Origin: Verrucomicrobiota bacterium
GTDB taxonomy: Bacteria > Verrucomicrobiota > Verrucomicrobiia > Opitutales > Opitutaceae
NCBI GenBank assembly: GCA_016871775.1
Contig: VHCI01000017.1
Coordinates: forward strand, 1 to 43,544
DNA: 43,544 bases
Direction of reading: 5' to 3'
How positions within the stretch are numbered: the stretch's first letter is position 1; the number at the start of each line of letters is the position of its first letter. Positions 16,085 to 23,390 of the stretch are shown here, in pieces. The notes beneath the pieces were generated by a model. That model had not been told where the DNA came from. It worked only from the letters and a program-made list of their open reading frames with translations, and ran no database searches. The position numbers and the translations under genes were made by a program.

Positions 16085-17296
16085 ATGGCGCGCACTGAAC
16101 GTCGGAACTTGAGGCAACGGGAGGAGCTTTTCGAGACCCCGGACTGGCTCAAGCAGAAGCAATGCCCCCACAAGGCCAGATACATGGCCGGGCCGCGGAT
16201 CCAGCCGCGCAACATCACCGGCAAGGAGAAGCTGTCCGACCTGATCGACGCCACCTTCCTCGCCTACAACGGCGCCCGGCTCCGCGAGGGGGTCCAACTC
16301 TTCACCAACCGGATGCTCGAGCCCGACGTCACCGTTGGCCTCAGCGTCTCCGGCGCGCTCACCCCCGCCGGCCTTGGCTGCTCCAGCATCATCCCGCTGA
16401 TCAAGGCGGGCTTCGTGGACTGGATCGTATCCACGGGCGCCAACCTCTACCACGACCTGCACTTCGCGCTGAACTTCCCAGTGCACGCCGGCAGCCCGAA
16501 GTTCGATGACACGGACCTGCGCGACAACGACCTTGTCCGCATCTACGACGTGGTCATCCCGTACAGCGACGGTCTGATGGCGACCGACGAGATTCTGCGC
16601 GAGATCATGCTCCAGCCGGAATTCCAGAAGGAGATGGGCACTGCGGAGCTGCACCACCTCATCGGCCGTTACGCAGCCGAGTGGGAGCGCAAGAACGGCC
16701 TGAAGGACGTCTCCGTGATGGCCGCCGCCTTCCGTGCCGGGGTGCCCTGCTATACCTCGTCGCCCGGCGACTCCACCATCGGGATGAACGTGGCGGGCGT
16801 GGAACTGCGCGGCAGCAAGCTCCGCATCAACCCATCGATCGACGTCAACGAGACGACCAGCTTCGTCCTCGCGGCCAAGCGCGGCGGCGGCCGCAGCGCC
16901 GTGGTCCTGCTCGGCGGCGGCAGCCCGAAGAACTTCATGCTGCAGACGGAGCCACAGATCCAGGAGGTTCTCCGCATCAAGGAATTCGGCCAAGACTTCT
17001 TCCTGCAGATCACCGATGCCCGGCCGGACACGGGCGGCCTGAGCGGCGCGACGCCCTCCGAAGCGGTCTCGTGGGGCAAGGTCGATCCGGCACGCCTGCC
17101 GGACGCGGTCGTGTGCTACACGGACAGCACGATCGCGCTGCCGCTGATGACCCACTACGCGCTTGCCCGTCGCAAGCGCCGCAAGCTGCGCCGGCTCTAC
17201 GATCAGCGTGCTGCCTGCATGAAGGCGCTCACCCGCGAGTATTTCGCGCACAACCGGGTGAAGATGATCGACGGCTCCGAGCCGGACCTGGACTGA
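16085..17296 (+). CDS. Deoxyhypusine-synthase-family protein (probable polyamine aminobutyl/aminopropyl transferase)
   Basis: 403 codons from ATG 16085; GTG 16064 is in frame but sits on a possible -10 box. The whole length matches the deoxyhypusine synthase fold. [14 protein letters not shown] (85-98), [11 protein letters not shown] (117-127), [10 protein letters not shown] (226-235) and [10 protein letters not shown] (275-284) are NAD and substrate regions. [13 protein letters not shown]332 holds the lysine that forms the enzyme-imine intermediate. Bacteria lack eIF5A, and bacterial members are known or proposed to make homospermidine or spermidine-type polyamines by the same NAD-dependent chemistry. 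The next gene is a decarboxylase able to supply putrescine, and aguA is divergent. Exact product (homospermidine versus another triamine) cannot be read from sequence. Confidence 0.9.
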   Translation: MARTERRNLRQREELFETPDWLKQKQCPHKARYMAGPRIQPRNITGKEKLSDLIDATFLAYNGARLREGVQLFTNRMLEPDVTVGLSVSGALTPAGLGCSSIIPLIKAGFVDWIVSTGANLYHDLHFALNFPVHAGSPKFDDTDLRDNDLVRIYDVVIPYSDGLMATDEILREIMLQPEFQKEMGTAELHHLIGRYAAEWERKNGLKDVSVMAAAFRAGVPCYTSSPGDSTIGMNVAGVELRGSKLRINPSIDVNETTSFVLAAKRGGGRSAVVLLGGGSPKNFMLQTEPQIQEVLRIKEFGQDFFLQITDARPDTGGLSGATPSEAVSWGKVDPARLPDAVVCYTDSTIALPLMTHYALARRKRRKLRRLYDQRAACMKALTREYFAHNRVKMIDGSEPDLD

Positions 17297-17322
17297 GCCC
17301 GGGCTGACGACGCGCCCCCGCA

Positions 17323-17340
17323 GGCCGCCTCCGGGCGGCC
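17323..17340 (+). promoter_or_regulatory. 7-bp UCCG-loop hairpin before the decarboxylase start
   Basis: GGCCGCC-TCCG-GGCGGCC is a perfect 7-bp stem closed by a UCCG loop. It ends 11 bases before the GTG of the decarboxylase gene and has no T-run. It could slow read-through, stabilise RNA ends or affect initiation of the downstream gene. Confidence 0.4.
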
Positions 17341-17351
17341 CAGTCTCCACC

Positions 17352-18503
17352 GTGAATCCACGCCAGCTCCAGACCCTCGCCCGCCAGTACGGCACACCTC
17401 TTGTGGTCATCGATCACGCCGTGATCCGCCGCAACTACGCCGCCTTCCGGAAGCACTTCCCGAAAGTGCAGGCGTACTATGCCGTGAAGGCCAACGCGGA
17501 GCCAGAAATCATCCGCACCCTTTACCGAGCCGGCGCCAGCTTCGACGTCGCCTCGCTGCCGGAGTTCATGCTGGTTTATGAGAATATCCGGAGGCTGCCG
17601 GCGCGCGAGCGCCAGCAGTTCATCTGGGACAAGATCATCTACGCGAATCCGACCAAGCCGCGGCAGACCCTTGAGGCCCTCAACCGCTACAAGCCGCTGG
17701 TCACCTTCGATAACCTGACGGAGCTCCGGAAGATCCGCCGCTACGCGCCCGACGCGGGGGTGGTGCTACGGCTGCGGGTGCCGAACACCGGCTCGGTCGT
17801 CGAGCTTTCCTCCAAATTCGGCTGCGAGGCCTCGGAGGCGGTGGACTTGCTGGTCGCGGCCGCCGACCTCGGCCTCGTTGCCGAGGGCGTGAGCTTCCAC
17901 GTGGGTAGTCAGTGCTGCAATTTCGAGAACTACGTCCAGTCGCTGAACCTCGCGGCGGCCGTGATGGCGGAGGCCCGCAGCCGCGGGCAGCCGATGAAGA
18001 TCCTCGACATCGGTGGCGGCTTCCCTGCGCCCTACCACCGCGACGTCCCGCCGATCGAGCTGCTCGCGCGGAAGATCAACGCCGAGTTCGAACGGCTCTT
18101 CCCGCGGGACGTGGAGATTATCGCCGAGCCGGGTCGCTACATGGTGGCCAGTGCTGCGATGTCGGTGGCGAGCGTGATCGGCAAGGCGCGCCGAGACGGC
18201 AAGCCCTGCTACTACATCGACGACAGCGTCTACCACACGTTCTCAGGCATCATCTTCGATCACTGCAAATACCCGCTGCAGGCGTTCCGCAACGGGCCGA
18301 AGGAGATCTGCGCGGTGTTCGGCCAGACCTGCGACGGCCTCGACGTGCTCTCGCTGTCTGATGAGCTGCCCGAACTCGAGTTGGATGATTTGGTGTACGC
18401 CGAGAACATCGGCGCCTACAGCAATGCGTCGGCGACTTGGTTCAACGGGTTCTCGCCCGCGCGGGTTATTCACGTCAACGTGACGCCGGCGGCGCGCCGC
18501 TGA
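17352..18503 (+). CDS. Ornithine/DAP-decarboxylase family PLP enzyme (type III fold)
   Basis: 383 codons from GTG 17352. The alanine-racemase-fold motifs are all present. A-V-K46-A-N carries the PLP lysine, F-H183-V-G-S-Q stacks on PLP, and G-G-G-F-P (221-225) with E-P-G-R-Y (259-263) binds phosphate. C327-D-G-L-D supplies the catalytic Cys and substrate-binding Asp, and Y356-S-N-A-S-A-T-W-F-N-G-F closes the site. The C-D-G-L-D form and short length (383) favour an ornithine-type decarboxylase making putrescine over diaminopimelate or arginine decarboxylation; lysine is possible. It lies 55 bp after the deoxyhypusine-synthase-like gene and probably supplies its amine substrate. Its last 29 bases overlap the end of the convergent small membrane gene. 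Confidence 0.9.
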   Translation: MNPRQLQTLARQYGTPLVVIDHAVIRRNYAAFRKHFPKVQAYYAVKANAEPEIIRTLYRAGASFDVASLPEFMLVYENIRRLPARERQQFIWDKIIYANPTKPRQTLEALNRYKPLVTFDNLTELRKIRRYAPDAGVVLRLRVPNTGSVVELSSKFGCEASEAVDLLVAAADLGLVAEGVSFHVGSQCCNFENYVQSLNLAAAVMAEARSRGQPMKILDIGGGFPAPYHRDVPPIELLARKINAEFERLFPRDVEIIAEPGRYMVASAAMSVASVIGKARRDGKPCYYIDDSVYHTFSGIIFDHCKYPLQAFRNGPKEICAVFGQTCDGLDVLSLSDELPELELDDLVYAENIGAYSNASATWFNGFSPARVIHVNVTPAARR

Positions 18504-18732
18504 CCCGCGCGCCGCGGAGCGGCTTGCGGTCCCGGAACTTCTGGTTCCAGACCGCGAGGAGCACCGCGCCCACGATCACGTCCACGGTCCCCGCGAGCAA
18601 CCGGGCCGGCAGCGGCAACGGGCGGGCGAGAAACAGGAGGGCGAGCCCGGCTAGGACAAGGCCGAGGCCGAGCCAGAATAACTGCCGGGCGAGCCGGCGA
18701 CGGCGGGAATCGGGAGGGGAGGCAGGATTCAC
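18475..18732 (-). CDS. Small two-TM membrane protein
   Basis: 85 codons from GTG 18730-18732, which overlaps the stop of the upstream histidine kinase gene (GTGA), so it is probably translationally coupled. An Arg-rich N-terminus (P-D-S-R-R-R-R-L-A-R-Q) precedes two hydrophobic helices at about residues 15-37 and 43-63. The C-terminus is basic and likely cytosolic. No family is recognised. The gene shares its last 29 bases with the convergent decarboxylase gene. Tight coupling to a soluble histidine kinase makes a membrane partner or modulator conceivable, but that is only context. Confidence 0.7.
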   Translation of the reverse strand: MNPASPPDSRRRRLARQLFWLGLGLVLAGLALLFLARPLPLPARLLAGTVDVIVGAVLLAVWNQKFRDRKPLRGARVSGAPPASR

Positions 18733-20468
18733 GGCGCGGCAGGCAGGCTAATACGCATGGTCGTGCCCTCCGGGCTCGTGCGCAGCATGTGGATGTCTCC
18801 GCGGTGGGAACGCAGGATGCGCTTGGCGATGGCAAGGCCTAGCCCTGTGCCATCCGGGCGCCCGGACAGGAAGGAGTCGAAGATCCGCCCACGCAGCGCT
18901 TCCGGGACGCCTCCCCCCGTGTCCTCCACATCGAGCGTGACCGCAGGGCCGGCGGGGGCCGGATCCAATTCCGCGCGCACCGTGATGCGACCGCCCGCGG
19001 GCATCGCCTGCGCCGAGTTCAGCAGCAAGTTTAGCAGCACCTGCTGCAACTGCCCCTTGTGGCCTTCGACGAAAAGCGGACGCGGTGGCGGGGGAAACTC
19101 CACCATCACGTTCTGCTGCGCGAACTTAAGGCGCACCAGCGCCAGCGTGTCGGTGACGACGTCTGCCAGCGGCCAGCGGGAGTGCAGGTCGGTCGGCGCC
19201 TGCGCGAAGCCCAGCACCCGGGTGACGATGGCCTCCAATTGGACCAGCTTTTCGTCGATCACCCGCTGATCGGTGCTGCGGGGGTCACCCTCAGGATAGT
19301 CGATCCGGAGGCTGCCTTGGTATAGCAGTTTAATCACCGTGAGCGGATTGCGAATCTCGTGGGCGATCTCGGCCGCAAGCAGTCCCAGCGTGGTCAGGCG
19401 CTCGTTGCGGCGGAGGGCGTCCTCGGTCTGGAACACGCGCGAGTAAAGGCGGGCGTTCTGCACTGCCACCGCCCCGAGGGCGGCGAAGGCCGCACAGAGG
19501 CGCTTTTCGTCGTTGTCGAAGCGGTGCGTCCGGCCGCTGAACACGGCCATCACGCCGACGACCTCGCTCTCGAAGGTCAGCGGGGTGGCAAGCAGGGATC
19601 CGCGGGCAGGTTCACGGGGCAGATCCCGCAATTCGGCGTGGTCGAGGTCCGCCACCTCCGGGAACCAGACGGCGCGGCGCGTCTGGATGACGGTCGCGCA
19701 AAGGCAGTCCTCAAGCGGCACCTCTGCGGGTGCCTCCGGATCCCACGCCCCGCCTTCCAGCGACGCGCGCCGGAGGACGCCCAGCTCCGAATCATGCAGG
19801 TACAGCGCGCACGCGGACTCGGGGAACATCCGCCGCGCCTCCCGGGTGAACGCGCGGAATAGGTCGCCCGGCTCGAGTCGGGCAACGAGGGACTGTCCGG
19901 CCGCGATCAGGGATTCCAGTTGGCGGGCCTTGGTTTCGAGGTGCGCTTGGCGCCAGCGAAGCGCGAGGACCCGCGCGGCTTCCGCGGCCAGTTCCTCGAG
20001 GCGAGGGAGATCCGCAGCCTCGAAACCGCCGGGCCGGTCACTCTCGAGGTCGATCACGCCGATGAGTGATTCGCCGTCCAGCAGCGGGGCGGTGAGCTCG
20101 CAGCGGGCCCCGGGGCGCGCCGCGATGTAGCGGATTTCCGCGCGGACGTCCGGGACTAGCAGAGCACGCCGATTTTTGGCGCACCAGCCGGTTACACCGT
20201 GGCCCGCTGGCAGCGCGTAGGGGCCGCCGGCCTCGCCGAAGTCGCCCCGTTGCGCGGCGGTCTCCAGCGTGGCCGTCTCGGGATTGAAGAGCGAAATCGC
20301 GCCGGCATCGGCCGCGAAGTTCCGGACGCAGACGTCGAGCACAGACTGCAGAAGCGAATCCGGGGACAAGTCCCGGCCCGCGAGCGTGGCAATGGCGTGC
20401 AGGGCCGCGAGCCGGCGCGTGTTAGGCGGGCTGGAGTCGGGCGTTGGAGCTGCGGCGGAGTCAGGCAC
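18729..20468 (-). CDS. Soluble GAF-GAF sensor histidine kinase
   Basis: 579 codons from GTG 20466-20468, overlapping the glnD stop by eight bases. There is no signal or membrane segment. A GAF domain spans about residues 25-170 (G-V-T-G-W-C-A-K-N, then A-P-L-L-D-G-E-S-L-I-G-V-I-D) and a second about 185-340 (A-T-P-L-T-F-E-S-E-V-V-G-V-M-A-V-F). A short coil leads to the HisKA helix with E-I-A-H370-E-I-R-N-P-L. The ATPase follows: N-box L-N-L-L-L-N-S-A-Q-A-M-P (479-490), D-T-G-G-G-V-P and G-T-G-L-G-L-A-I-A-K (540-549). It is a cytosolic sensor of a small molecule or redox state that should phosphorylate an unlinked response regulator; none is adjacent. Coupling to glnD suggests a nitrogen-status link, which is inference. 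Confidence 0.93.
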   Translation of the reverse strand: MPDSAAAPTPDSSPPNTRRLAALHAIATLAGRDLSPDSLLQSVLDVCVRNFAADAGAISLFNPETATLETAAQRGDFGEAGGPYALPAGHGVTGWCAKNRRALLVPDVRAEIRYIAARPGARCELTAPLLDGESLIGVIDLESDRPGGFEAADLPRLEELAAEAARVLALRWRQAHLETKARQLESLIAAGQSLVARLEPGDLFRAFTREARRMFPESACALYLHDSELGVLRRASLEGGAWDPEAPAEVPLEDCLCATVIQTRRAVWFPEVADLDHAELRDLPREPARGSLLATPLTFESEVVGVMAVFSGRTHRFDNDEKRLCAAFAALGAVAVQNARLYSRVFQTEDALRRNERLTTLGLLAAEIAHEIRNPLTVIKLLYQGSLRIDYPEGDPRSTDQRVIDEKLVQLEAIVTRVLGFAQAPTDLHSRWPLADVVTDTLALVRLKFAQQNVMVEFPPPPRPLFVEGHKGQLQQVLLNLLLNSAQAMPAGGRITVRAELDPAPAGPAVTLDVEDTGGGVPEALRGRIFDSFLSGRPDGTGLGLAIAKRILRSHRGDIHMLRTSPEGTTMRISLPAAP

Positions 20469-23259
20469 TGGCCGTCAACGGGGCGGCGATGACCTCGTTG
20501 AGGGAGGTCCGGAGCGCCTTGAGGCGTTCCGGGCCCACCACAGGCTCTTGGTTCGCCCCTTCAATGTAGAAAGTGTCGATGGCCACGCCACGCTCGGTGC
20601 CGATGCGGGCGAAGGTGATGTCGAACCCGTGGTCCGAGATCGCCTTCGCAAGGCGATAGAGGAGTCCGATCTGGTCCCGCGCCTGCACCTCCACGATGGT
20701 CCGCTGCATCGACAGTTCATGGTAGACGTCGATCATCGGCGGGAACGAGCTCTGGAGGGTCTCCCCAGGGGTGACCTGCAGATAGCGAGAAGCCGCGATC
20801 TTGCGCGCCTGGGCCAAAATGTCAGGCAGGAGATCTCGGTTCGTCATCAGGGCTTCCTCGATGATCCGGGCGAACTTCTCCTGCGCCGGGATGCTCTGCA
20901 CGGGACCAAGGCCAGGCTCCGCCACGTGGAAGGTGTCGATCGCGATGTGGTCCGTGCGCGAAATTACCTTTGCGCCCAGAATGTTTAGTCCCGCGACGCT
21001 GAACGCGCCCGCCAGCTTGTAGAACAGCCCGGCCCGGTCCCACGTTACGACATTTACTACGGTGAGGGAGCGATTCAGATCGTCCTTCCACTCGATGACG
21101 GGGCGCAGCGAGCCGACGGAGTCCGCGGTGGTGATCGAGCGGAGGAGGCGGTTGACCATCTGCAGGTGGAGCGCGATCTCCGCTGCATCCGTATGCACAA
21201 AGTAACGGTCAGGCAGCAGGCCGAAGTGGGCAGTGATCTCGTCGGCGCTGATGCCCGGGATCGTCTGGGTGATGAGCTGCTGTTGCGTCATGGTTTTTCT
21301 TTGAATCAGGGCGGCGTCTGCCTCCTCGCCCAGCTTGAGCCGGTCAAGGGTGGCGCGAAAAAGGGCGGTGTGCAGCGTATCCTTGTAGCTGTTCCACAGG
21401 TCCGCTGCGGTGCCTCGGGCGTCGCAAAAGGTGTGGACATAAAGGTGCCGGAGACGCTCGGCGTCTCCCACGAGTTCGGCGAAAGCGGCGGCAGTACCGG
21501 GGTCATCAACGTCCCGCCTCTGCCAGAAGCGTGCCATCAGAAGGTGATTTTTAATAACGAACGCAACAAGCTCCCGATCAACGGGTTCCACTCCAAATCG
21601 CTCCAGAATCGGCAGGGCGAGGCGCATGCCGCTTTCAGCGTGCCCGCGGATGCCCTCCGCCTTGCCGATGTCGTGGAGCAACAGGGTAAGGTAGAGCAGG
21701 GCGGGGTCCTTGGTCTCGTGCAGGGCCTCGCGGTACTTTAGGGTGATCGGTTCCGCCGCGGTGAAGATACGGTCTAGCTCCCGGATCGCGCTTAGGGTAT
21801 GCACGTCGGCGGTGTACCGGTGATAGTACTCGTGCTGCACGAGGCAGGTGAGCCCGTCGAACTCGGGCACCAGCCGCCCGAGGACGCCGAGCTCGTGCAT
21901 TCGGGTGAGCACGGGTTCGACCGCGCCCACCTCGCCCAGAATCGCGCGGAAGCTGACGGTGGCGTCGGCGGAGGCCGCCACCTCGCGGGTGAGGAGGGCC
22001 AGGGATTCACGAATTAGTTCCCGCAGTTGTAAGTCGGGAGGAGAACCGAGCGTCTGGCTGTGGCGGAAGACCCGGACGAGCCGCACCGGATCTTCCTGAA
22101 AAACCGTCGGCTGGTAGGCCGCGAGTTCCCGCCCCCGGACGATGAAGCCGTCAAGGCGCCGGGCACGCTGGAAGCGGGCGGCGAGCAGGGTGTCCTTAAA
22201 AGAGCGCCGCTCGCCGCCGCCGCGGCCGATGCTGAGGGCGAGCCGGTCCTCCACCAGTTTGGAGACCCGGAAAACGGTCTGCGCGGCCCGGTAGTACTCC
22301 TGCATGAAGGCCTCGACCTGCGCGAGCGGGTCAGGGCCGGCGAAGCCGAGCGCCTCCGCGAGGCGGGGCTGCTGGTCAAGGCTCATCACGTCGGTCGCGC
22401 GTGGGCTGATAAAGTGCAGCTCGTTGCGCACCCGCAGCAGGAAGTCGTACGCCCGCTGGAACTCCGCCATCTCCTCCGCCCGCACGTAATTCAGGTCAGC
22501 CAGCTCCTCGATCCGCGTGAGGTCGAGGCGCACGCGAACCATCCAGACGGTGCTCTGGTAGTCGCGCAGGCCGCCGACGCCGTTTTTGATGTCCGGCTCC
22601 TGGTTGAAAACGGTGTCCGCGAACTTGGCCCGCCGTCCCGCTTGGTCATCGAGGCGGGCGGCGATGTAGTCCTTGGGGTTCTCGCCCGTGTAGTAGGCGC
22701 GGTAGGCCTGGGTAAAGGTGTCGAAAAGCTGCTGCGAGCCCGCCACGCGCCGCGACTCCAGCATCGCCGTCTTGGTCTGCATGTTGCGCCGGGCCTCCGC
22801 CACCGCCTCGTCGATCGTGCGGGTGGAATGGCCGACCTTCAGGCCGCAGTCCCAGAGGGGGTAGAGGATCTGCTGCGAAAGATGCTCGCGTAGCGGCAGG
22901 GCGGCGTTCCGCGCGATCTTTTGGCTGCAGAGGAACATCACGTCGACGTCACTCCACGGCGAGAGCTCCTCCCGCCCGTAACCGCCGAGGGCCACTAAAG
23001 TGACCGGCAAGGAGGATCCGGCCCCGGGGCCCGCGTACGAGCGCAACGCGTACTCGAATAGGTGACCAAGGAGGGCGTCCAACAGCCACGACTGCTCCCG
23101 GCAGATCTCCCGGCCACCCCCGCCTGCGGCGTGGCGCGCGCGCAGCCCCCCCTGCTCGCGGCGCAGGAACTCCCGGCAGGCCGCGACCCGCTCCGGCAAG
23201 GACACCTCCCCGGGGAAGGCGAGCTGCGCGGCGGCGCGGGCGGGGATCTCTTCGGGCAT
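20461..23259 (-). CDS. glnD: [Protein-PII] uridylyltransferase/uridylyl-removing enzyme
   Basis: 932 codons from ATG 23257-23259; an earlier in-frame start at 23304 is possible but adds an unlikely leader. Domain order is classical GlnD. The nucleotidyltransferase has G-G-Y-G-R-E-E-L-S-P-W-S-D-V-D-V, about residues 92-107. The middle GlnD region has G-G-L-R-D-Y-Q-S. The HD hydrolase has L-L-H529-D530-I-G-K and H-A-E-S-G. Two C-terminal ACT domains follow (D-R-A-G-L-F-Y-K-L-A-G-A-F and D-Q-I-G-L-L-Y-R-L-A-K-A-I). It uridylylates and deuridylylates PII according to glutamine, controlling nitrogen assimilation. It is the first gene of an operon with the GAF histidine kinase and small membrane protein, and is divergent from valS. 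Confidence 0.96.
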   Translation of the reverse strand: MPEEIPARAAAQLAFPGEVSLPERVAACREFLRREQGGLRARHAAGGGGREICREQSWLLDALLGHLFEYALRSYAGPGAGSSLPVTLVALGGYGREELSPWSDVDVMFLCSQKIARNAALPLREHLSQQILYPLWDCGLKVGHSTRTIDEAVAEARRNMQTKTAMLESRRVAGSQQLFDTFTQAYRAYYTGENPKDYIAARLDDQAGRRAKFADTVFNQEPDIKNGVGGLRDYQSTVWMVRVRLDLTRIEELADLNYVRAEEMAEFQRAYDFLLRVRNELHFISPRATDVMSLDQQPRLAEALGFAGPDPLAQVEAFMQEYYRAAQTVFRVSKLVEDRLALSIGRGGGERRSFKDTLLAARFQRARRLDGFIVRGRELAAYQPTVFQEDPVRLVRVFRHSQTLGSPPDLQLRELIRESLALLTREVAASADATVSFRAILGEVGAVEPVLTRMHELGVLGRLVPEFDGLTCLVQHEYYHRYTADVHTLSAIRELDRIFTAAEPITLKYREALHETKDPALLYLTLLLHDIGKAEGIRGHAESGMRLALPILERFGVEPVDRELVAFVIKNHLLMARFWQRRDVDDPGTAAAFAELVGDAERLRHLYVHTFCDARGTAADLWNSYKDTLHTALFRATLDRLKLGEEADAALIQRKTMTQQQLITQTIPGISADEITAHFGLLPDRYFVHTDAAEIALHLQMVNRLLRSITTADSVGSLRPVIEWKDDLNRSLTVVNVVTWDRAGLFYKLAGAFSVAGLNILGAKVISRTDHIAIDTFHVAEPGLGPVQSIPAQEKFARIIEEALMTNRDLLPDILAQARKIAASRYLQVTPGETLQSSFPPMIDVYHELSMQRTIVEVQARDQIGLLYRLAKAISDHGFDITFARIGTERGVAIDTFYIEGANQEPVVGPERLKALRTSLNEVIAAPLTASA

Positions 23260-23266
23260 AATCCCA

Positions 23267-23297
23267 TTTATCGGACAGGCTTCGCCCGCGCTTTCAA
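23267..23297 (-). promoter_or_regulatory. Candidate glnD promoter, near-leaderless
   Basis: Read on the minus strand, TTGAAA (23297-23292) and GATAAA (23272-23267) are spaced by 19 bp, and the ATG follows seven bases after the second hexamer. The start site would fall on or beside the ATG. Spacing is longer than the ideal 17, so this is a weak call. Confidence 0.3.
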
Positions 23298-23390
23298 CGT
23301 CCAAAGCCGGAATGCGCCGCTCGGGCGTAAACCACTTGCCACCCCCCCGCGCCGCCGGTTGGCTCTCCGCCCCCCGTTCTTACCGAGCCG

